From Periplaneta americana (lineage: Eukaryota; Arthropoda; Insecta; Blattodea; Blattidae), in the NCBI RefSeq assembly GCF_040183065.1, contig NC_091121.1, positions 66,377,787-66,441,786 of the forward strand: a DNA stretch of 64,000 bases, written 5' to 3'. Made by a program: the position numbers and the translations under genes. Shown piece after piece: positions 10,801 through 23,144 of this stretch. Numbering within the stretch: the stretch's first letter is position 1; each line of letters opens with the position of its first letter. A model generated the notes under the pieces. That model was given only the letters and a program-made list of their open reading frames with translations. It had not been told where the DNA came from and searched no databases.

Positions 10801-13800
10801 ATTATCATAAGTTCGTATAAAGATAAGAATATAAACAAGTTCACTATAGGGTTTGTTATTCAGTGATTATTTAAAATGATAGTGAAGGTTCATCATTTGT
10901 TCTAGTGGCTGTCTTCATCCCCTCTACCCAGCAGATTACGATCCCGTCTTATGGAACAAGAAGCAGCACTGCAGTTTACTTCCAGAAATTGTACTATATC
11001 GTGTTACTCTTTACATTCAGATGTGTTGTATTGTGCACTTTTTTGTTGATTAATGCTAACAAACTAGAAATATCCTATTCAGAATAATTTTTTTAATACG
11101 ATTCGTATAATTAAAATAGAATCTGTAAGATAGATAAAGGACTATTCTTTGTACCGGTGTTCCTGCTTCACATAATTATAGTGAAATAAAACAAAAATTA
11201 AACTGGGTCTATATTTGACTACAGGCCAAACAGAAAAAGTATGTATCCACCAAGGACAAATTTAAAGGATCGGTACTAACATATAAAATTTATCTAAAAT
11301 GTCTCGTATAATCTCGCACAGCATAAGAACTCAAACGAAATACGAGGGCAAAATATTCAAAATTTCTAAACAAGAACTTAGGAGGGCAGTGACAACGTCC
11401 TAAGACAATTCCAAGATATCTACAAGTGGGCAGGGCAGCATTTCAAACACTTGCTGTGATGAAGACTAGTTTCTGTATGATGATTATTTAGATTCCCCAC
11501 TTCTATTAGCTTTAAAATTAGTTTTCATTTCGATATTAGCAATTGCACCCTGCAAATTCACTGCAGCATATACCGACAAGTGGGAAAAGAACAATTGCTG
11601 AATCTTCGCTATTATTTTAAATAACCTCACTGTGAACTGATTTTAAAATATTACATATATCTGTAATCTTCTTTATGCACATTGCATAACTGCAAGATAA
11701 AAAGAGAGCTTTGGTCACTCAGGTGAAACATAATCATAATACACTCTTTAATGTTTAAAAAATAATGCTTCTGGACTAATTATGTGCATTTATGGCTGTT
11801 GTTTCTTAGCAATTAGCTGCTCTGCTTATTGCGAGACAAGTGATTGGCAACTTGAAGGAATCAGCTGTACCATACATACTAGAGCAATTGCGACTTGCTA
11901 AAATGAGTTTTGACTTGTTTGGTGCTTTAAGCCCATCAGAAGCAAAAAAGGAACTTGCAAGTAGTCAGGCAGATGATTCTAAGGATACAACTTCTACCAA
12001 TAAAACAACGGGAACTAACAGAAGTATCAGTCAAGCAGAACTGGAAAGCTCACTTTTCAAGGTAATTTCAACTTGCAAAAGGTTTCACAATAATTGGTGG
12101 AAAAGGATACATAAAAATTGTAATATTGTTACACTCCTCAGTTGCTAGAATAACTGGCTAGAGACTAGAAGGTCCTGGGTTCAATTCCTGGTTGTAGTGG
12201 GATTTTTCTCGCTGCCAAAGCATCCAGAATGCCCTTGGGCTCCACTCAGTCTCCAGTAAAATTGAATTCCGAGTCTTTTTCTGAAGACAGAAGGGTGGTT
12301 GAAGCGTAGTTCTGACCATATCATTTCATTCTAATGCAGAGGTTATGAAAGCCTGTAACTCTATCACCATGTCACCCTTGTGCCTTTATACGGCACCTAA
12401 AGGAGATACCTTTGCTTATTATAATGTGACTATGCGTAATAAAATTACCGATAAATTAAGAGTTATTAAGATGTTCCTCTCTGCGGGCATATGTCTGAGC
12501 TATGCGGAAGTGTATTTAATTCATAAAACAAGATAAGTAGACCATTTTTCAGTTTACCAAAGGGATAAAAATCACATGATAATAAATTAAATGATTTTGT
12601 TGGTCACGCTACAGACATACATAACTTGTTTTATTATTTACAAATACTTAATAGACACACAAAACTTTAAAATATATCTGTTATTTCGAGTGTATTATTT
12701 GTAAGTCTATTATGTAAGCTGATGCATTACACTTAAAACTGCTTCTTGTGGAACTCAGTGAAACGAAAAGACATATTTTTTTAATATTATTATTATTATT
12801 ATTATTATTATTGTACAAAACAGATTTTCAGTATATAAAATAAAATAAATAAAAAAAAATGGCTAATTTACTTCTGTTTTTATATTTTACTTCTAATTTT
12901 AATGTTCTGTTCTAGTGTAAATGTTCATTTAAAAAAAAATGTTCTGTTCCTTTTCCTTGACGTGCAGAAATTATTTAAGTTTCATAATCTCAGTATGAGA
13001 ATAATCAAATTAAGAAGTAAAGTAAACACTTAATGATTATACTTTCAAACATGAATACTAACACCAAGAATTGCTTTTCTGTATTGCAGTATGATGGAAC
13101 ATTTGCAGACCATTTGGAAATGTTCATCCAACTGGGCTATGTAGTTCTGTTTTCATCAGCGTTCCCTATGGCAGCAGTTTGTGCTCTGATCAACAACCTC
13201 ATTGAAATTCGCAGTGATGCATTTAAGTTGTGCTTCACCTTTCAGCGGCCTTTTGGCCAGAGAGTTTCCAATATCGGCACTTGGCAGGTACATACAACAA
13301 TTACATTTTGAAAGCTTCTTCTTTCAATGCACTCAAATATATACGTACCGGTACACAATTTGTGACAGTAATTTTAATTGAGCTGGAGGTTTCTTAGGAC
13401 AGCTGGAAACAGCTTATTAGACCACAAAAAAAAAAAAAAATAGAAAATTGTACAGGTGCTTCATATTACACCCATTCAAAATTAAATTAATAAATACAAG
13501 GAAAACTGGATATACTGTATTTTGATAGTGATGGCAGTATTGGTGTTGTTGGTGGCAACAGGATTGGATGGCGTTAGTTGATGATAATGTATTGGTGGTG
13601 GTGGTGGTAACAACACAAAAAAATGTATTTATTGCTGTCATACTACTCTGGCACAGACAGAATTAAACTTGCCTTCTTATCTAGTTTATATTAATTGCAG
13701 TGGTTTGTTGCAGAACGCGATGGAGGTGATGTGCCTGATAGCCGTTTTGGTAAATTGTGCACTGATTGGTCTGTCTGGCCAGGTGCACCGCATGTTTCCT

Positions 13801-16800
13801 GAAATGTCTACAACACAAAACATTCTACTCATTGTTGCACTGGAGGTGAGTTGTGTGGACTGAGTGGTTACTATGAGACAGTTTAAGCCTATTGTGTCTA
13901 TAATCAGAAGCATTATTGCATTCTTAATTTGATATCACTTATAATTTTCTCTCTCGATTCCAATTTAAGTACTGATATTAATATTACATAGAACAAGTTT
14001 GTTCTATTTATGCATTGCTGCATAGATTTGCACATTAGTCTGTAGTCCATTGTTCATGAATAAAATTGAATAAAAGTAAAATTCTATATTCAGGTCCATT
14101 ATTTCATCGTTTTCAACTTCTGATAAGAAGTCACTATAATAAATATTATTGATCTGTCTGATAGGATTGAGAATATACCTATAGTCCCGTCTCTCTAATT
14201 TCCGACAGCCAATTGCGTTGCAGGTCGGCTACATTTAAACATGTGCGTCTTGTGATACGCTGATTCATTTCTTAAGGCTCGATAAGTACGTAATATAATC
14301 GCCCGCCATTTTAGCTCTTTCGTTGGCGTTCGCAGAAAGCACACGAAGACGTTATTTGCCGCTCAATTATTTACTGAATTACATTGCGTTTGATTTATTA
14401 TCATAGGAGCTACGACATGATAATGTTTAACGGTGTGGCAAATAGATTCCTCGTATGGTAGCTCGGCAACGTAAGAACAAAATGGCGAACGATACTACTT
14501 ACCTAGACTTTATAGACCCTTCACTTTCTAAGACGTAAGCAAAGAGGCGGAGTCACGCCGGAAATAACAGTGTCGGGACTATAGTATGTCGATTCAAAAT
14601 CTCACTAGTCCACAGCCATATGTGTGTAATGAAACCTGCCAATTTACATCCAGTCGGAAGAAGTAGGTTTGGCAATGGAATCCAACCAGACAAATTCTGA
14701 AATTGATGTAATATGGAACATAATATAGAGGTTTAGACACTATTATAGAGCATTAAATGAACCTATATATGAAGTGAAATGAAGACATTTTAAAAACAAA
14801 TCAAGGAAGTTGTTATTACGCTATACTTTCTTTTCTCCTGTTTGCTTGCATATCATATGAAATTCACCACTTAATATGCTTGTCATCCCATTTAAGACGC
14901 TCTCTTTCATCATCTGAAAATTCTTAAAATATCATTCAATGCGCGATATTACAACTTACTGACATTATAACTGGTTGTAACCCAGGAAGTGTTTAGTGGG
15001 GAGATCTGACTGGTCTCTCGCACAGGAGGAAGACGAATCGGCAGTGAATGGCAGTGATTTAGGCCTATAGTCGTACAAATAATGCGTCATTTAGAGGTAA
15101 TAGAAAACATTATGTTGATCTTACCTGAAATTGTTTTAGAAATTTACGAGCCAACTACTGTATAATTAGTGTACATGCATAAAATAAAAACAATTTTTGT
15201 GGAATGGAATATTTGAACTGATCCATATCTTTTATGGTTACACAGTAACACAACACATAATATGGAAAACATGCGACAGCACTCTGGTTCTGCGATCTTG
15301 ATACTAAAATATTTGCCTCTTCTAAGCCACTTGTAGACATGATAAACGTCATATGCTTCCCCTTATAGTATGAGCATGTGCTCAGAGAAAGAGAATTGTT
15401 AAACCACACCTTTTCTCAATATATTCTATTATAGCAACTATCCTTTTTGAATTTTGTCTCATCTACTGCGATTGTAATTGTTATTTATTAATGCTCAGTA
15501 CAACTTTGTTTTTATTTCTCTTCCAGCATATAATGTTAACATTACGGTTTATAATAACATGTGCAATACCAGACCTTCCTGAATGGGTTGCTACAGAAAT
15601 GGCTAAAGTAGAGTTTGCTAGACGAGAAGCATGTCGTCGCCTTTCATCCACAACCACCTCACCTGCACCAGATGTCACAGTTCCTCCACCAGGATTGGTT
15701 ATAGGACGGTCAGTAATTTATCAACAAATAATAAATAAGTCTTGGGAAATACTTCATTGATATATAGTGGAATCAATAAAGTAGATGTGATTTAATGTTC
15801 TATGATATAACTTGCTGTGTTTTAATAATACCTGTAAAATTGTGTTATATTTAAGATAAAATTTCAGATATTTACTATCTATAAAGAAATCTGCATCTTT
15901 CACTGTGTAATGAATTTAGATTAGTTTCTTTCATATAAAGTAAGTTTTTCTCATAAATAATACGAAAAAAAAAGTTATTAACTCAATACAAATTGTGCTA
16001 ATTGAAATGAGGCATCTTGAACAACAAACAAATTCTGGCCTTAGACCAGATGCACATAAACTCTAGCCCTCAGTTAGATGTGAAAAAATGTCAGCTTTGG
16101 ATTTGCGAAGCAGCATTAATCACTGATATTTGCACCTTCCATGACGGTTGAATTATGTTGTAGTTCTTAGGTGTTTCAACCATGTGGTAAAAATTAAATA
16201 TTTCGAATGTTTCAGAACTGCATATTGGTTTCCTTAGCTGTCCTTGATGGTCTAGTATAACAATGCATTTCATTGATCTGTGATTCGCTTGTTCCAACAC
16301 AGCTAACGTCAATTGATTTTTAAAGATGGAGGCTGAGAATTTATAATTTCTTGATCATTAACACTTACTTTACTTCTCCCACAGACAAAAACTGCAGTAG
16401 CTATTAACAGCTGAGTAGTTTTCAGAGCCATACTAGAGGAGAAGTAGCCAAAAAAAAAAAAAGTCCATAAATCTTTCCTGTAAATGATAAACTAAATATT
16501 AAAGTCTTATGAAAAAGAAGGAACCTGCCATTTCTACGTCATTCTGGGATAAGAGTAACAACACTGCTCGAAATGCATGATCAGTATATTTATTGTTAGC
16601 GTCATACTTTATTTGTAATAGGAGTAATGTTTATCTAATAATGCTTTCAACTGAAGAGTTTATTCAGCGTCAAAATGCAACATGGACAAGAAATTTCTAA
16701 TAAATTTTACCTGAATAGGGTTCTCCTAAGTTTCGTAAATTTACGACACGGGCTTCCCAGCCTTACTTCCCTCTCGGAAGAAGCCATGCTAAATATTTTA

Positions 16801-18520
16801 TTGCTCACAACCCAGTTTTAATCCTTGAATCTTCAATTCATTGGCTAGCATCACATCTACTAGTCCACTGAGGATAATTTGTTTATAGGTTCTTTAAAGA
16901 CATTAAAGGCCTCATTTGTTACATTCTTTTCATCTAATTTCAAAATGTGTAAATAAGTACTGGCGAGGATTCATAGACTATATACGTAAAATAGAAATGA
17001 AAACTTGTGTTCATTACCGTACTTTAGAAATTAAGTCCCAAATACCTCTGAAATTACCTGATTTTCATGGCATAGCATGGTTTTGGGGGCTTCTCACTTA
17101 CTCATTAGTACTTAATAAATATTGGTGTCATATCAAAACGAAAGTTGTGTTTATTTTTTAAATTAAATTTGGAATTATCTATCATGCAATGAGATTTATT
17201 GTTCCCAGTTCTTCGATTAATTACTCATTATTACTTACAAAAGTTGTAAGGTACTTTATTTTTTTAAAGAATAATTTGAAATTATCAAACATGCATAAGA
17301 TTTATTGTTTCGATGTTTGAGAACTACTTATTTGAAAGGGATCGCCTATTTCATTGGCTCTGTTGTGCGAGGATAATACAAATAACTGGACAGTACAGAT
17401 GTAACGGAACCAATAGAGTAAGCGACCCTTCAACTCTTGGGCAATACACGCATTTTTGCTGGAACCAGTAAGTTCCAAAGCATCAGAGATTATAAATCTC
17501 AAGACATGTTATCCCAAATTATTCTCCACAAAGTATTAAAATGTCACTATTTTTAAGAAACTAATTAATGCATTTATTTATTTTAGATTTGTTGTTTCTC
17601 CTGCTAATGAGGTAAGTACCGACACTGGTGGACAGGATACAAATCGCACACCGGGAAATACTACACCTATAGCAGAGGAAAACCTCCCAACACCTATAGT
17701 GGAAAATGCAGCACCACCTATGGAAGAACCAACACCCCGAACAGTAAGATCCTCGCCTGTGGAGAGTAAGCAACTCTCACCAAGCATAACAAAATCTCTT
17801 CCTAAGAAATCTCGAGATTGGTTGGGACCAGAGGGAGAGACATTGGGCTATCATCTGACAATTGGACCTCATGGAGTGGACTGGGCACGACGGCTTGGAT
17901 TGGATCCTGCCCGTAAAGGAAGTGAACCAGAAATGGGAAGTGCGTCTGGGGGTGATCTGCGGCGCAGCACCGACTGCATTGCACACAAAGACCTTGCAGC
18001 GTCATCAGACTCCGACCTCTTGCGCTCTGCGCCTCCCTGGGCAATGACACATACTCGGTCCAAGTTTCGTTTTTCACCTGAAAAAGAGGGATCATCCGAC
18101 AGCAGCCGTACTGTATCAAGTCAGGAAGGCGAGGATTCCAGCCATACAGGAGCTGCAGCAGCAGCAGGGGCAGCTGCAGTTTCAACCACAGCTGCCGCTG
18201 TGCCAGCTACCACCCCCACTACAAATACCAAAGCAGACGAATTGGCAGCTGCGGCTGCAGCTGCAGCAGCCAAAAAGACGAGGGTGAAACAGTCTCTCAT
18301 GAAGCGAGCTCGCAGCGTTGCCATATTCTCTCTCAAACTGAAGGAGCGTAGAGCTCGAGAAGCATCTGCAAAGGAAGCGGAGACCAAGGCCAAAGAGAAA
18401 TGGTTACCACCTCCTAATGTTGGAGGAGAGTTGTCATGTATACCAATAGAGAAGCTCATATCTGTGGATGACGTAGCTATGGACCTCCAGCGTAGGATGA
18501 ACACTTCTGGTAATTTGTAG
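7824..18520 (+). CDS. ANO8: Anoctamin-8 (TMEM16H) orthologue, C-terminal exons
   Basis: Six exons, all phase-consistent: 7824-7898, 11810-12061, 13090-13287, 13714-13845, 15527-15708 and 17587-18520 (stop TAG), 590 aa in the window. The N-terminal part lies outside or was not found. Exon 1 reads FQFVNSFLSLFYIAFYLQDM, a signature transmembrane stretch of ANO8. Exon 3 carries GYVVLFSSAFPMAAVCALIN and the conserved NNLIEIRSDAFK. Exon 4 holds a membrane helix (MEVMCLIAVLVNCALIG). Exon 5 has AIPDLPEWVATEMAKVEFAR, as in human ANO8. The last exon is a long disordered cytosolic tail rich in Pro, Ser and Thr, with two poly-Ala runs and a basic, Glu-rich helix. TMEM16 proteins are ion channels or lipid scramblases; ANO8 is linked to ER-plasma membrane contacts. 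A poly(A) signal lies at 19295-19300. Confidence 0.9.
8190..8900 (-). mobile_element. Degraded mariner transposase remnant
   Basis: The minus strand encodes pieces of a mariner transposase: KVMIIVWYDYEG, then SPDMNPCDYDLFSKIKELL with the final catalytic Asp region, then the C-terminal ARVDIVMALERLVREV. Frames shift repeatedly and stops are frequent. It lies in the ANO8 intron after the first exon. No convincing terminal repeats were found. Confidence 0.75.
9528..10299 (-). mobile_element. Solo LTR of a Ty3/gypsy-like retroelement
   Basis: A 772-bp unit that on the minus strand begins TGTGACAGCC and ends AAAGTTACA, so it has TG...CA ends with short inverted termini. A 4-bp target duplication (ATAC on the + strand) sits at 9524-9527 and 10300-10303. 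On the minus strand it carries a TATA-like TTATAAAAGG and, later, a GAATAAAAG poly(A) signal, in the order expected of an LTR. No internal coding part is present, so it is a solo LTR left by recombination. The clean ends suggest a fairly recent fossil. The family is inferred from ends and duplication size. Confidence 0.8.
10445..10625 (-). mobile_element. tRNA-derived SINE
   Basis: On the minus strand an A-box-like TGGCTCAGTGCTAGAATGC is followed by a B-box-like GGGACCCTGCTTCATATCC and a body containing TTTTCTCTGGGTACTCCG. It lies in an ANO8 intron. Confidence 0.65.
12135..12465 (+). mobile_element. tRNA-derived SINE with 3' tail
   Basis: The B box is GGTCCTGGGTTCAATTCC. The body has GGGATTTTTCTCGCTGCCAA and the 3' part ends near AGGAGATACCTTTGC. 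The same 3' part occurs without the head at 26215, 30666 and 30812, which defines a family. It lies in the ANO8 intron just after the second exon in the window. Confidence 0.7.
14182..14581. mobile_element. MITE with TAGTCCCG terminal inverted repeats
   Basis: A 400-bp element. Both ends begin TAGTCCCG, and similarity extends about 24 bp inward to ATTTCCG. A TA duplication flanks it (14180-14181 and 14582-14583). Subterminal CGCCATTTT and AAAATGGCG motifs are also inverted. There is no ORF. Tc1/mariner-type insertion is inferred from the TA target. Confidence 0.7.
16735..16880 (-). mobile_element. SINE remnant
   Basis: GAAGCCATGCTAA followed by AATCCTTGAATCTTCAATTC and CTAGTCCACTGAGGA is the reverse of a tRNA-like head and body. 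The GAAGCCATGCTAA segment recurs at 61995, so both belong to one SINE family. Confidence 0.5.
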
Positions 18521-19300
18521 CCTTTGCCAACTTAGCTACCTGATTCATCCCCATTGTTTTACTCTAGTCTATAGGGATCAATATCATTTAATTTAGCAAT
18601 ACCTCAAATATCCTATGTCATAGTATATGTCTTAGAATGTGCTAGACTCTCATACATTGTTAGTGTCCATCTAAATACGACATACAGGTTAAACAGTTGC
18701 TATTGTTTATTTATCTTAAGTGTTTTAGGCTGTTTTTATTTCCATTCTTTGCCAGAAATACTCGGATGAAAGTGGAAGTCGAGGACTTCCAAATACTTAA
18801 CGTTTAGTTTACATGTGAAGACCACAGATAGGTATGCAGGACATTGCATGCTTCTCAGAAGAGCTGGTAGGTTAGAACATCAACCAGATTCTAAATGCAT
18901 TTCTCAGCTACTTTATTTTGGTAAGATCGTCAGTGAGAACAAAGCATGCTGTTGTTATTGTTATAGGAAACTTCACAGTTACTGCCACAGACTAGAAAAA
19001 CAGAGGCCATATTGTTGTTAAGATAGTACCTGTCTCCTTAAAACTTAATCAGAACTTAGAGTCCCGAGTAGTATGTGTACTGGCTAGAAAAGGGCGTGGC
19101 AGTATTGTAAACACACATTCCATACGACTGGTCCAATGCTGTCATGTTGTCAGCACTGAATTAGTATTTTTACGCTGATGTCTTATTCCTTTTTCAGCTG
19201 TTGCCTAAGAGTTTGTAAGAAAGTTTGTTTTTGTTATCTGCAAACGATGTTTTATGTCAAGTGCCTATTGCAAATTCAGATTTAAGTTCTGTTAAATAAA
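18521..19300 (+). other. ANO8 3' UTR
   Basis: Non-coding sequence from the ANO8 stop to the AATAAA at 19295-19300, the first strong poly(A) signal on this strand. The true cleavage site is not proven. Confidence 0.55.
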
Positions 19301-20916
19301 ATATAAATTAATGTTGTATACAAAAATGCATTGTTAATACTTATCAGTGTATTATTTTCGAAAATGTTTCATAAAAGTAATGTTGAGACAGTAGCTTTGT
19401 GAACTTTTCTACCGACACAGATCCTCTATTTATAATAATCTGGAGTTACCTTGTTATCAATTTGTGTGCAACTACTGATGATTTGTATGACACTCTTATT
19501 TTAAGCAATATTCAGGTCCATAGCACAGGACAAACCCAAGATTTTTAATACGTATCTGATTCCGTTAACTGGCTATGGGCCTGGTTTGAATAAATGCTGC
19601 TTCTAATTCTAAGTTTCTACATAAGGCTAGAATATTGTATTAATGCAGATTTATAGGGAACGACATTGTCCCAATTATTTGTTATTCACCATATGTAGGA
19701 ATGTAATATAGTTAGAATTTCACAATGTGTGTTGCAAGTTTGTACATACAAAAACCTTGTCCTTTTATTATTCCTTAAAAAATACATATCAAAGGTAATT
19801 CCAAAACATAAACTGTACAATATAATTACATGTATTTTTAACCTCACCATCCAAGAAAGGTTACAATTTGAACATTTCTACACTACATTTATAAAAAGTA
19901 GGGCAGGAATGGGCAAACTTGTAAGTTAATGTTATATAATTTCAGAACTGGATTTGTTTATAAATCGTGTAAAATACCAACTTCAGTCACTTTAATTACA
20001 ATCAAGAATATCCAATGCGCAGAATTCTCGTACAAGCATTTATATAAAATTTAATAATGATAATATTTAAAAATTCTTTAAATTGGTATCTGCTAAGTGT
20101 TACAGAACTTTAATAGAGTACATAAAACGTAAGTATATGAATGGATATATCATTTAAACATGTAGTTAAACTGCCCACTGTCATGTATACATCTTACTTC
20201 CACTCTCTGTATGTTCTGATATATTCACAAGTCGTTATATGCAAAATTATTCTAATCCTAAATCTAATTATCTTTCAACAACTCTGGACTTTTAAAGTCT
20301 TTTGTTGTTCTATTACTCATATTTATGATGACTGTAAATTAAAAAAAAAAAAAAAAAGTAGACTATACGTAGTAAAAATTGAGATGATTTATGGTTCTTT
20401 CCAGTTCTATAAAATGTTACACATTGTTCTGTAACATTTACAACAATAGTTCATAACATTCCTGTTCGTATTCAACATTTAACTAAAATACACAAACATA
20501 ATTCTTTATTACAAACAAAACTTACAAATTAATTACAATCTTTATTAAAACTTCGATCTCGCTATGCATCACACACTGAAGTAACGACTGATTAGTGTTT
20601 CATTATTTCATTAGAAAGAAAGAAAGTTAGCTTCCCTTATGAAAAGGTTGCCAGATTTGACAAAGCGTATTACATATAATTTGGAAACAGACCTAAAAGG
20701 TAAAATGATATGCATTTGAAACGATGAGTGAATCGAATATACAAAATGTCAGAAAAATTTACACCTAAGTAGCGTTTGTGCTCATTTACAGTTAAGAAAG
20801 GGGGAAGAAAAAATATCAGATAGGTTAGAATGATACGAATGCCATATACCGCGAGAAAAATAATAGTACGGATTTACGTATTGGCATTGATATCTAAACC
20901 AACCAACAGCCATTGG
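19301..20916. other. Intergenic, no gene recognised
   Basis: AT-rich spacer between the ANO8 3' end and LINE debris. The ORFs at 19729-19929 and 20141-20434 are Lys, Ile and Leu-rich readings without recognisable domains. Confidence 0.4.
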
Positions 20917-20924
20917 TTAAGATA

Positions 20925-21290
20925 ATTTGAAATTTCCATTATCACTCCCATACAAATGATTTCTCAATATCTGAACCGATCCTTTGAGGGCACTAATGGC
21001 TATTTCCTTCACAATGCTGTGTGTTAGCCCCAGGTTTTTACATTTGTTGGCAAAGAAGGAGGGTATGGTACCTTGTGCTCCCACCATCAGACCTATTACA
21101 TCAATGTGGGACAGGCTATATTTATCTTTATAGAACGGGATTGTTGGTTCATAGATCCGTTTCTTTTCACTGTCCACGTCATGCGGTTGATCTGCATGTG
21201 TCTCAAATCTGATGGTGGGATCGAGAATGTATGCCGAGTTGTTCTTAATGGCAATGAAACAAGAGACAGTGTAACTACAAATGTACATGT
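20925..21290 (-). mobile_element. LINE C-terminal endonuclease-like fragment
   Basis: The minus strand encodes about 120 residues with ILDPTIRFE, KKRIYEPTIPFYKDKY and IDVIGLMVGAQGTIPSFF, then a Leu-rich tail. In arthropods this order marks the C-terminus of non-LTR elements with a restriction-like endonuclease (R2-like), where a D...E/D core lies in the DPTIRFE region. It is 5'-truncated. A mixed TA/CA microsatellite follows at 21361-21412. Confidence 0.65.
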
Positions 21291-22215
21291 ATCTAAAAAA
21301 AAAAATAAAATAAGATCGGTGATCAGTGACAAATTGTTTGGTTTTTCAGGCTTTTAGTATACTTTGTGTGTGTATATATATATATATATATACACACACA
21401 CATATATACATTTTTTTTTTGATAGACAAATAGAGAGTTTTCGTAAGGTTAAGAATCCGACAGGTTAGGCTTGGTTCAGGCTTCTGATATGCTTAGCATT
21501 ATACACTTTTTGGTAGACCGGTACAAAAAATAGATTTACCCGGGACCAAAGGAAGGAATACTTTCCTCCGTAGTGCACATCATGGTGGTACCACTGGATT
21601 AGGTGGTGATTTCTTGTGGAAATGTCGGAGAAAGTCATCGGTTGGATACCGGTATATAAGAATGGAAGGTACCTATTTGGGATGGGTTTAGCTTTTGCAG
21701 TGATCACATCATTACTCTTAAAAGAGTCGTGCTACAATGCACAGATTATTTTCAATAATTTAAGTAGGTTTTTTTCGCCCGTGGTGCATAGCAAGATCGA
21801 AGTTTCACTCAATCTTTGGTGTGAGACGATCTAAAATGTCATTGTATCTACAATATTAATATAACTCTTGAAAATTCTACTGTTCATAATATCAATGTGA
21901 TATACTAAACTTTTATTTGCTTTTACATCTAAAAACCAAATGTTTTCGATGGTAATTATCGTTATTTTTTAGGATCTGTATCAGTTTGCCCAACCCTGAC
22001 CAAACAATTCAATTCCAGTACTTAATTCCCAAAATCATCTTTTATGTGAAAAGGAGCTATTTCTACATTACAGCGAAATTTCCTTATGAATGCACAACAT
22101 TAATGACGGGTAATATAATGGATCTAAATCATATATAACTGGTTTAACTGTTAATTCGATGTAGCACAAACTTTGAAATGAAAGAAATTAACATTACAAA
22201 TCTTCATTTTTAAAG

Positions 22216-22807
22216 CTAACAGCATGATCCTGAAGGCCCTTCCGAAGTTGAATCCTTGACCCTGACTTCCTGAAATGATGGAATACACTGTTTAATACAT
22301 TAATTTTAAAATAAAATTCCTACAGTTACCAATATCCTAAAGACGTAATATTGGTAATACCTTTGAAACATTACATTGCTCATCAGATGAACTTCCAATT
22401 TCTCCTCTAGTTTCACAAGCCGGTTTAAAAAATGTAGTTATTTCTTTCTGCCATACTGGAGTTTCGCGTGGAAAATAAGAGTTTCCTCCTGTAAACATGA
22501 GAAGTCATTTACCATAATTAAACTAAACCATACTCTGTATCGGTAGGCCTACTTTTATCTGTATATGTGTAGCAGCTCACCTTTCATAGGGTCAGAACTC
22601 CCAGTAGCACAATTAGGCCTACATGATGAAATATGAGCAACTTTTCTGGGAGCTTTTCCACCAGCCACTGAAAAGAATTTTAAAAACAATGTAATGAATT
22701 GTGAAATATAGTACAGGTAGGCCTATACTAATGAAAATATCTGTAGGTATGCAACAAGATAGCTAAGTACCTCTAATAGAACTCGATTCTGCCTTGGTTC
22801 TAACCAT
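22216..22807 (-). CDS. PCLAF: PCNA clamp-associated factor (PAF15), complete
   Basis: Four small exons on the minus strand: 22807-22771, 22667-22581, 22488-22361 and 22269-22216, all with GT-AG junctions and matching phases. They give 101 aa; human PCLAF has 111. The start reads MVRTKAESSSIR, nearly the human start. AGGKAPRKVAHISS (14-27) matches the human APRKV region. A canonical PIP box QKEITTFF (Q55, I58, F61, F62) would dock in the PCNA pocket; Trp54 precedes it as in the human protein. The family is a small disordered nuclear protein bound to PCNA at replication forks and ubiquitinated on N-terminal lysines. No KEN degron is visible. AATAAA on the minus strand (plus 21912-21917) is a plausible poly(A) signal. 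It is divergent from TRIP4. Confidence 0.92.
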
Positions 22808-23144
22808 TTCGTATGTATTTAGAATTTATGATTTATAGTAGTCCTTCAGCTTCACTCACAACTGCTATAAGAACATTAAGAACAAATAATTCCCAATGCA
22901 GTTTACGCTGTGTTATGAGATGTGCCAAAATTCTATAGCGCGCCACTTTCTATGCCGTATGTCAGAGAGGATCGTCATACGGAATTTAATAATTGTCTAT
23001 TTTGAGAGAAACCATTTTCATGTATTCCTGCAACAACCTGGCTGAGAGTATAAAAAAAATTGTGACATTTAACGGGTTGCTCTCTGGGTACCGGTGTAAG
23101 GAATTTGACTTAACACAAATTTCAAGATATTGTTATTTTCAATT
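22808..23144. promoter_or_regulatory. Presumed bidirectional promoter of PCLAF and TRIP4
   Basis: Only 337 bp separate the two divergent start codons, so both 5' UTRs and the core promoters must lie here unless there are upstream non-coding exons. No clear TATA box faces either gene. GCGCGCCACTTTC (22938-22950), read on the minus strand, contains TGGCGCGC, close to an E2F site, which would suit a replication gene. A 7-bp inverted repeat CCGTATG / CATACGG lies at about 22954-22981. Confidence 0.6.

Noticed and set aside
21590-21840. + strand ORF MSEKVIGWIPVYKNGRYLFG as an exon
   Set aside because: No splice context, no recognisable family, and it sits directly next to LINE debris.
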